Assembly: GCA_964593865.1 (NCBI GenBank)
Contig: CAZQKE010000089.1
Coordinates: 3,872 to 67,871, forward strand
Direction: 5' to 3'
DNA: 64,000 bases
DNA from: CAZQKE01 sp964593865
GTDB lineage: Bacteria > Chloroflexota > Anaerolineae > JAAYZQ01
Both the position numbers and the translations under genes were made by a program. The notes under the pieces were generated by a model. The model worked only from the letters and a program-made list of their open reading frames with translations. It searched no databases and had not been told where the DNA came from. Positions 58,709 to 64,000 of this stretch are shown in pieces (position 1 is the first letter of the stretch; every line of letters starts with the position of its first letter).

Positions 58709-59394
58709 AACAGATCACCAACGAGAAAAAGATCGTGCGGGGGGCGCGGGTGGGCAAAGTTGCCACCTTGATCGGCCTGGGGTTCTTGGTAGGGGGGTTG
58801 ATCATCTCTTTGGTCTTTCAAGATTCGCCCCAGTTGTGGCTTTCTTTCCTCTGTTTGCTCCTGGGGTTGATCGTCTCCAGCATCGGTACGGCGAATATGA
58901 ACCGTTGGGTGCGTGAACCACGCGCCGATCAGGCCCTGGCCCGTGCCCTCAAAGGGTTTGATGACCGTTATAAACTCTACAACTATTGCTTGCCTGCCCC
59001 TCACGTTCTGCTCAGTCCACTGGGCCTGTTTGTCCTCACCGCCCTGGGCCACGATGGAACGATCCGTTTTGACGGCAAAAAGTTCCGCCGTGATTTCAGC
59101 TTGGGCCGCCTTTTGCGCTTCATGGCCGAGGAGGGCTTGGGCAATCCTCTGGCCGAAGCCGATGCCCAGGTGCAGGCGTTGCAGAAACTCCTCCAGGCCC
59201 ATGGGGTGGAGGCAGAGGTCAAAAACATTTTGGTCTTTTTCAGTCCCCAGGTTCGGCTGGAGGTGCAGGACCCGCCTCGCCCTGTGGTCGTTCCCAAAGG
59301 GCTGAAAAAAGCACTGCGCAAGATGGGAGATAAAATTCCGGGGGAGCAGTACCGTCGGCTGGAGCAACTGCTTGAATCTGAAGCGGAGTTGTGA
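58705..59394 (+). CDS. Membrane protein with NERD-like cytosolic region
   Basis: A 229-residue protein. Two TM helices (about 20-38 and 42-62) are followed by a soluble part with RALKGFDDRYKLYNYCLPA, VLLSPLGLFVLTALGHDG and VQALQKLLQAHGVEAEVKNI, resembling NERD (nuclease-related) domains. Typical nuclease residues are not clearly complete, so activity is uncertain. It overlaps fabF by 4 bp (ATGA). Confidence 0.75.
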   Translation: MKQITNEKKIVRGARVGKVATLIGLGFLVGGLIISLVFQDSPQLWLSFLCLLLGLIVSSIGTANMNRWVREPRADQALARALKGFDDRYKLYNYCLPAPHVLLSPLGLFVLTALGHDGTIRFDGKKFRRDFSLGRLLRFMAEEGLGNPLAEADAQVQALQKLLQAHGVEAEVKNILVFFSPQVRLEVQDPPRPVVVPKGLKKALRKMGDKIPGEQYRRLEQLLESEAEL

Positions 59395-59397
59395 TCT

Positions 59398-60519
59398 TTA
59401 CAGGAGGCGCAGCAAGCGATCCAGGTCCTCCTCTGTGTTGTAAAAATGGGGGGCGACACGGATCAACCCACCCCGCAGGGAGATGATGACGTCTGCTTTT
59501 TGCAGTCGTCGGGCCAACGCCTCCGAGGTGATGGTGGGGTGCCGGAAGCAGACGATCCCCGAACGCTCGCTGCGGTCGGCGATGGGTGAGGCGATCTCGC
59601 AGCCACGCGCCTGCAGCCCGGCGATGAGAAAGTCGGTCAGGGCAAGGATGCGCCGTTCAATGCGCTCTATGCCCACCTCCAGCAGCAATTCAACGGCCGC
59701 CGCCATGCCTACCAATCCGACCTGGTTGAGCGACCCCGGCTCGAACCGCTCCCCTGTCTTGCGCAGCGGTGAATCGTAACGGTAATAGTCGTCGCGGTCT
59801 ACGACGGATCGCCAGCCGCTCATCACCGGTTCCAGCAGAGGGAGCCGGTTGCGTTGCACGTAAAGAAAGCCTGCGCCGATAGGTCCCAACATCCATTTGG
59901 CGGCATGGGCTGCCATGAAATCCAAAGGCGTTTCCTCCAGGCTGAAGCGCAGTGCCCCCAAGCCTTGAATGCCGTCTACGCACAGGAGAACTCCCCTCTC
60001 GCGGCAGAGGCGGCCCAGGGCGGCCAGGTCGTTGCGGTAGCCGCTGCCGAATTCAACCCAGCTGATGGCGACTAAACGGGTTCGCCCATCCATCAGGGCG
60101 GCGATGTCCGTCGGGGTGATGCGGTAGTCGTGGGCCGGGGCAAAACGAACCTCCACGCCGCGCCGCTGCAGGTTGACCCAGGGGTAGACATTGGCCGGAA
60201 ATTCGGTCTCGGCACAGATCAGGTTGTCGCCGGGCTGCCAGGGCAACCCTGCGGCGACGATGTTCAGCCCGTGGGAGACGCTGCCGGTCAGTACGATTTC
60301 GTCGCGGTGGGCGCCGATCAGCTTGGCGCACAGGCGGCGAATCCCCTCCAGACGGTCTTCCCAGTCGTGCAACGCTTCGCTGCCGCCTTGCGCCCGTTCG
60401 GCCAGGTAGCGGTTCATGGCCTTTGTCACCGGATCGGGCAGGGCGGCAACGGAGGCGTGGTTGAGGTAAGCGTAACGGCGGGTGACGGGAAACAGAGGGC
60501 GGAACGCGCTCAGGTCCAT
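59398..60519 (-). CDS. Class V aminotransferase-fold PLP enzyme (cysteine desulfurase-like)
   Basis: A 373-residue PLP enzyme. It starts with YLNHASVAALPDPV, has the PLP aspartate/Gln region CVDGIQGLGAL and the Schiff-base lysine in FMAAHAAKWMLGP, then GFLYVQ. No active-site cysteine loop of true desulfurases is evident. It could be a selenocysteine lyase-, isopenicillin epimerase- or aminotransferase-type enzyme. It is third in the nfi-sirtuin operon, 16 bp after the sirtuin gene. Confidence 0.87.
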   Translation of the reverse strand: MDLSAFRPLFPVTRRYAYLNHASVAALPDPVTKAMNRYLAERAQGGSEALHDWEDRLEGIRRLCAKLIGAHRDEIVLTGSVSHGLNIVAAGLPWQPGDNLICAETEFPANVYPWVNLQRRGVEVRFAPAHDYRITPTDIAALMDGRTRLVAISWVEFGSGYRNDLAALGRLCRERGVLLCVDGIQGLGALRFSLEETPLDFMAAHAAKWMLGPIGAGFLYVQRNRLPLLEPVMSGWRSVVDRDDYYRYDSPLRKTGERFEPGSLNQVGLVGMAAAVELLLEVGIERIERRILALTDFLIAGLQARGCEIASPIADRSERSGIVCFRHPTITSEALARRLQKADVIISLRGGLIRVAPHFYNTEEDLDRLLRLL

Positions 60520-60535
60520 AGGTGATTCCGTGGTA

Positions 60536-61288
60536 TCAATCCCGCAATGCGCGGACGATGGCCGGGAGCACCTGGGTTACATCGCCGTGGATGACCACAT
60601 CGGCCCGCCGGTCGAAAGCTGTTGGCTGTAGATTGACGATAATTGCCCGCGCTCCGTGGTCTACGGCCAGGGTGGGGATGTCGGCAGCGGGCATGACCTC
60701 CAGAGAGGAGCCGGAGACGAGGATCAGGTCACAGCGACGGGCCTCGGCCAGGGCGCGGTTGAGGATCTGGATAGGCAGTTGTTCGCCGAAAAGGATGACG
60801 TTGGGCTTGAGGGGGCCGCCACAGGCGCAGCGGGGGACGCGGCCTGATCGTACTTCTTCTTCCAGGGCCGCATCTACCGGATACGTTCTGTAGCAACGGA
60901 TGCAGGTTGCCTCCCGCAAGTGGCCGTGGATCTCCAATACGTGCCGGGAACCGGCTTTTTGGTGCAGGGCGTCGATATTTTGGGTAATGATGGTCTTGAG
61001 GTAGCCCAGGGATTCCAGTTCGGCCAGGGCGGTGTGGGCCGGGTTGGGTTCGGCGTGGAGCAGAAGATCCATCATAGGACGGATCCAATCGTAAAAGGCT
61101 TGGGGCTGCAGGCGGAAGGCCCAAATGGAGGCGACCAGCAAGGGGTTGGCCTTTTCCCATAGGCCGGAGCCGGGGCTGCGGAAATCGGGGATGCCGGAAG
61201 CGGTGCTCTGCCCCGCGCCGGTCAGGGCGATCATGTGCCGCGAATGGCGGATCAAATCCACAGCGCGTTCAATATCCTTGGCATTCAT
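60536..61288 (-). CDS. NAD-dependent protein deacylase, sirtuin family
   Basis: A 250-residue SIR2 enzyme that removes acyl groups from lysines using NAD. It has GAGQSTASGIPDFRSPGSGLW, catalytic histidine in TQNIDALHQKAG and EIHGH, a zinc site with CIRCYRTY and CACGG, and FGEQLP and GSSLEVMPA. The start ATG 61288 overlaps nfi by 4 bp. GAGQSTASGIPDFR is a slight variant of GAGIS.SGIPDFR. Confidence 0.94.
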   Translation of the reverse strand: MNAKDIERAVDLIRHSRHMIALTGAGQSTASGIPDFRSPGSGLWEKANPLLVASIWAFRLQPQAFYDWIRPMMDLLLHAEPNPAHTALAELESLGYLKTIITQNIDALHQKAGSRHVLEIHGHLREATCIRCYRTYPVDAALEEEVRSGRVPRCACGGPLKPNVILFGEQLPIQILNRALAEARRCDLILVSGSSLEVMPAADIPTLAVDHGARAIIVNLQPTAFDRRADVVIHGDVTQVLPAIVRALRD

Positions 61289-62052
61289 GAGGGTCCTTTC
61301 CGTTGTTGGGTGGCAGGAGGAAATGCTCCCCGTGACGCACCCTGGGAGGGTGTCGGCCACAATGCCATTTGCCTTTCGCCGATCTGAATCGCCGCGCCCC
61401 CGGCTACCTTGTGTGCCCAGCGCGTTGTCTCCGGCAGACGATAGCGGGTAGTACAGCGCAACACAAAATCAACGGCCGTCGGCAGGTCTATCCTGTGACC
61501 GATGGAGACGAACACCGGTTTGACACCTGTCCGCGTGCGGAGCACCGCACCGATGATCTCCTGGCCGTCCTGCAGGGGCACCCAATCCCCCTTGTGCGGC
61601 CCCGGCTCGGCGTTCCGACCGGTCAGGCGCGATTTGGCGCAGCCGATGCTCGGACGGTCGAGCAGGACGCCCATGTGTGCCGCCAGCCCGATACGGCGTG
61701 GATGGGCCAGCCCGTGCCCGTCAAAGATGAACAGATCGGGCCGGATGGTTAGCTTCTCCAGTGCTGCCAGCACAACCGGTCCTTCGCGGAAGGTCAACAG
61801 ACCGGGCACGTACGGGAAGGTCACCTCCATCTCGGCACGGGCGAAATCCACCGGTTCCAGGTCGGGTAGGTGGAGGACGACGACGGCGGCACGCGCCCGC
61901 CCCTGGGGAAAGCCGACGTCTACGCCTGCTACCGTTTCCACGGCGTCCGGGTCGAATGTGGTGTAGGTGATCACGCGCCTGGCCAAGTGCAGTTGCAGCG
62001 TCCGGGCCTGGTCTACCGAAAGGTCCCAGCGGTGTGAGATAGCCAATTCCAT
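61285..62052 (-). CDS. nfi: Endonuclease V (deoxyinosine 3' endonuclease)
   Basis: A 255-residue DNA repair nuclease that cuts near deaminated adenine (hypoxanthine). It has the metal aspartate in AGVDVGF, FPYVPGLLTFREGP, DGHGLAHPRRIGLAAH and GCAKSRL. Length is slightly above typical (about 220-230) due to a C-terminal tail rich in Ser/Gly/Pro. The predicted transcription start coincides with the ATG, so the mRNA is probably leaderless. Confidence 0.95.
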   Translation of the reverse strand: MELAISHRWDLSVDQARTLQLHLARRVITYTTFDPDAVETVAGVDVGFPQGRARAAVVVLHLPDLEPVDFARAEMEVTFPYVPGLLTFREGPVVLAALEKLTIRPDLFIFDGHGLAHPRRIGLAAHMGVLLDRPSIGCAKSRLTGRNAEPGPHKGDWVPLQDGQEIIGAVLRTRTGVKPVFVSIGHRIDLPTAVDFVLRCTTRYRLPETTRWAHKVAGGAAIQIGERQMALWPTPSQGASRGAFPPATQQRKGPS

Positions 62053-62058
62053 GTACTA

Positions 62059-62087
62059 ACTTTAGCACAAAACCCGTCCTTTGGCAA
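62059..62087 (-). promoter_or_regulatory. Sigma-A promoter of nfi, giving a leaderless mRNA
   Basis: On the minus strand: -35 TTGCCA (62082-62087), 17-bp spacer, -10 TAAAGT (62059-62064). Only six bases separate the -10 box from the nfi ATG; no ribosome site exists. Confidence 0.72.
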
Positions 62088-62146
62088 GATTGCATCTCTT
62101 TATGTCACCCCAAGAGGTCGCGGTCGGCACATCCCTTTGCCTTGCT

Positions 62147-62175
62147 TTGACCATCTGCCGCGGTCGCGGTATAAT
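62147..62175 (+). promoter_or_regulatory. Sigma-A promoter of the M50 protease operon
   Basis: -35 TTGACC (62147-62152), 17-bp spacer, perfect -10 TATAAT (62170-62175), about 30 bp before the TTG start at 62205. Confidence 0.8.
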
Positions 62176-62204
62176 CAGCAAAGAGATTCGGACCGAGGTG
62201 AATT

Positions 62205-62546
62205 TTGTCGCAGCACACCTTTTTCGGCCAGGGTTTTGTCTCGCCCGAAGAGATACGCATTGAAAGCGTGGGCATCAATCCTTTGGACCGGCGGCGGGTA
62301 GATGTAGCCGTCGACCTGACGCCTTGTCGGCAACCGGTTCGGGTGGAGTTGGTCATCGTGGGGCCGGACGACACCGAACTGTGCAGTGTCACTCTGCTGA
62401 ACAACCGCCGGTGGATGGTGGACAAGATCCTGCACCTGCGACGGGATGCCCGGCCGGGTACATACATTTTGCATATCGGCGTCTTTTATGAAAAGAGGCT
62501 GGTGGCCCATGCTGCGCGGAGCTTTGTCTTCGTCCAAGAGAGATAG
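62205..62546 (+). CDS. Small beta-rich protein of unknown function
   Basis: A 113-residue protein without a signal peptide. Alternating hydrophobic strands (VDVAVDLTPCRQPVRVELVI, TYILHIGVFYEKRLVAH) suggest an Ig-like sandwich. The start is TTG 62205 with GAGGTG upstream. It is the first gene of a two-gene operon with the M50 protease, 11 bp before it. No function is proposed. Confidence 0.75.
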   Translation: MSQHTFFGQGFVSPEEIRIESVGINPLDRRRVDVAVDLTPCRQPVRVELVIVGPDDTELCSVTLLNNRRWMVDKILHLRRDARPGTYILHIGVFYEKRLVAHAARSFVFVQER

Positions 62547-62557
62547 GGTGCAAGGGG

Positions 62558-63658
62558 ATGGATGGGTTCATCAACTGGCCGCCTAGCTGGACAATGCTTC
62601 TGTTTCTGCCGGGATTGCTGATCGGTTTCACCGGGCATGAGTTGGCCCACGCTTTGGTGGCGTTCCTGCTGGGCGATACGACGCAGATCAAGCGGCTGAC
62701 CTTCAACCCGCTGCGGCACATTTCTTGGGTAGGGCTGGTCGTCTTTTTGCTGTTCGGCTTTGGCTGGGCCAAACCTGTGCAGGTGGACCCCAACCGCTTT
62801 CGCCTCAAGAACCCGGCCTGGGGGTTGTTCTTGGTGTCTATCGCCGGGGCGGCGGCGAACTTTGCGATCTGTTTGGTCGCTTTTGTGGGATGGGTGGGCA
62901 TTATGATGGTTGCCTGGCTGATCAACGCCGATTTTGGGAAACTGTATGCCTTTTTCGCCAATCCCGAACCGGCGTTGGACCTCCAGGGGGCTGCCATTTC
63001 CTTGACCATCTATGTCATCTGGGTCAACCTGGTGCTGGGGGTGTTCAACTTGCTACCTGTGCCGATGCTAGACGGTTTCCAGGCCATCGTCAGCCTTTAT
63101 TTAGCCATCCGGGGCAAATGGCCGGGGGACGGCGCCGAAGGTGCACAGCAGCTCCGCCCGCCAGAAGAGACACCATCCACGGAGGGGGCTGACCTCACTC
63201 CGGCCCAAATCCACTTCAACATCGGTCTGGATTACCACAAGGCGGGGCAGTACGATGAAGCAATTGCCCGCTATCGGCAGGCATTGGCCCATGATGACCG
63301 ATTTGCCCTGGCCTACTACAACCTGGGGTTGGCTTATTTGGCCAAAGGGCGACAACCCTTGGCTGCCGGTGCCTTTCGGGCGGTCCTTCAATCCACGTGG
63401 GAGCCGGGGTTGCGTTCCCAAGCAGAGCAACGGCTGCGGGAGTTGGATCGTTGGGAGCAAGATGCCTCTCTGGAATTGACGATCCCGCCGCCGTTGGAGC
63501 CGAATCGTTCCCCCGATGTGGCCGAAGGTGGGGAAGCAGACCCGGCCACGATCCGGCGTATGTGGCTGCGGTTGGCCGTGGGAGCAGTGCTGACGATGTT
63601 CCTGGCCGTAGGGGCCTGGCTTTTTGTCCTCGGCGCGACGATCCAAGCGGCCATGTGA
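62558..63658 (+). CDS. Site-2 protease family (M50) membrane protease with TPR repeats
   Basis: A 366-residue intramembrane metalloprotease. The zinc site GHELAHAL lies in TM1-2 (about residues 27-34) and the third-ligand motif NLLPVPMLDG at about residue 168. Residues about 205-300 carry TPR units (IHFNIGLDYHKAGQYDEAIARY, ALAYYNLGLAYLAKGRQPLA). A final TM helix (about 338-360) closes the protein. The fused TPR suggests protein-guided substrate choice. Confidence 0.9.
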   Translation: MDGFINWPPSWTMLLFLPGLLIGFTGHELAHALVAFLLGDTTQIKRLTFNPLRHISWVGLVVFLLFGFGWAKPVQVDPNRFRLKNPAWGLFLVSIAGAAANFAICLVAFVGWVGIMMVAWLINADFGKLYAFFANPEPALDLQGAAISLTIYVIWVNLVLGVFNLLPVPMLDGFQAIVSLYLAIRGKWPGDGAEGAQQLRPPEETPSTEGADLTPAQIHFNIGLDYHKAGQYDEAIARYRQALAHDDRFALAYYNLGLAYLAKGRQPLAAGAFRAVLQSTWEPGLRSQAEQRLRELDRWEQDASLELTIPPPLEPNRSPDVAEGGEADPATIRRMWLRLAVGAVLTMFLAVGAWLFVLGATIQAAM

Positions 63659-63676
63659 CCAACGGCACGCCCAAAG

Positions 63677-63705
63677 TTGACGGACGCGCCGATCTTGAGT
63701 ATAAT
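63677..63705 (+). promoter_or_regulatory. Sigma-A promoter of the two CAT-anticodon tRNAs
   Basis: -35 TTGACG (63677-63682), 17-bp spacer, perfect -10 TATAAT (63700-63705), 10 bp before the first tRNA. Confidence 0.82.
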
Positions 63706-63715
63706 TGGGGTGCGA

Positions 63716-63787
<72 letters not shown>

Positions 63788-63829
63788 CCTGAGCACAAGG
63801 CAGACGGTGGGGTTCACCATCTGCCTCTT

Positions 63830-63901
63830 GGCGAGGTAGCTCAACGGCAGAGCAGAGGACTCATAAGCCTTTGGTTGGGAGTTCAAATCTCCCCCTCGCC
63901 A
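63830..63901 (+). tRNA. tRNA with anticodon CAT (elongator Met or Ile2)
   Basis: Acceptor GGCGAGG/CCTCGCC, D-arm GCTC/GAGC, loop CTCATAA, T-loop TTCAAAT. It is not an initiator. Ile2 (lysidine-modified) and elongator Met look alike; the variable loop TGGTT leans to Ile2, and the acceptor is compatible with both. CCA not encoded. Confidence 0.9.
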
Positions 63902-63930
63902 TTAGAAAGCAACAACCGACGTACAAAAAG

Positions 63931-63963
63931 AACAACTTCCCGCAGAAACGGGAAGTTGTTTTG
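63931..63963 (+). terminator. Intrinsic terminator of the tRNA pair
   Basis: AACAACTTCCCG and CGGGAAGTTGTT form a perfect 12-bp stem with loop CAGAAA, ending TTTTG. The last bases of the window (63964-64000) hold nothing I can name. Confidence 0.9.
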
Positions 63964-64000
63964 CGTTGAAAGGGGTTGAAACGGGAGTGTGGCTCTCACA

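Overview
The window is about 62-65% GC, densely coding, and reads as one piece of a bacterial chromosome with no phage, transposase, plasmid or CRISPR genes. Gene content suggests Chloroflexota, probably an Anaerolineae-like lineage: BMP-type nucleoside ABC importer, DUF2202 and DUF4405 proteins, stand-alone receiver proteins, DUF4349 and proline-rich Ig lipoproteins, a secreted hydrolase ending in YLPLVAR, and a DsrMK-like module. This placement is inference from gene families; there is no rRNA in the window. Promoters are unusually clear sigma-A types, nearly all with a 17-bp spacer, and several of them decide start codons.

1-8.4 kb (minus strand): a BMP-family nucleoside/sugar ABC importer, cut by the window edge at the permease; a CBS protein, a dCMP deaminase and uracil phosphoribosyltransferase (pyrimidine salvage); then transaldolase, a small protein and a class I aminotransferase from one promoter. 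8.4-12.2 kb: two stand-alone receivers, cvpA and mutS2 in one operon. 12.3-16.8 kb (plus): an operon whose first gene is a P-type ATPase homologue that has lost its catalytic motifs, followed by a membrane PH/AlbA_2-like protein and a Nudix hydrolase. 16.8-19.5 kb: a glycosyltransferase, a frameshifted beta-helix relic, a lower-GC lipoprotein and a repeat element. 19.4-22.1 kb: a UspA/ion-transporter/UspA operon. 22.2-24 kb: DUF4405 and DUF2202 proteins separated by a second copy of the repeat.

24-33.6 kb (plus): dtd, then hsp20-lon-receiver, a PHP/AlbA_2 fusion, an AAA ATPase, a MogA/MoaB protein and imidazolonepropionase. 33.6-38.2 kb (minus): glutaredoxin, then a compact sulfur-redox operon (HTH-PocR-like regulator, DsrE-like, TusA-like, DsrM-like, DsrK-like, unknown small protein) with a 13-bp inverted repeat lying over its promoter and start codon. 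38.2-44.6 kb: glmS, a lipoprotein, a lone hypB, tRNA-Tyr, and metG behind a leader that looks like a leader-peptide attenuator. 44.7-45.1 kb: tRNA-Phe, Gly, Cys and Leu.

45.4-64 kb: DUF4349 protein; rimO-lipM; trxB-DUF1858-iron ADH-MBL hydrolase; B12-binding radical SAM protein with a secreted hydrolase; a LysM L,D-transpeptidase with an MFS exporter; a fabF-like gene with a membrane protein; nfi-sirtuin-aminotransferase V, probably leaderless at nfi; an M50/TPR protein; and two CAT-anticodon tRNAs ending in a strong terminator.

At least three families of short dispersed intergenic repeats occur (about 19.1/23.1 kb; 30.1/54.3 kb; 32.3/45.3/54.9 kb), plus short AATGA/CATT and CGGATT word repeats. 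The most interesting items are the pseudo-P-type ATPase operon, the metG attenuator, and the regulator-linked sulfur relay operon with its operator palindrome.
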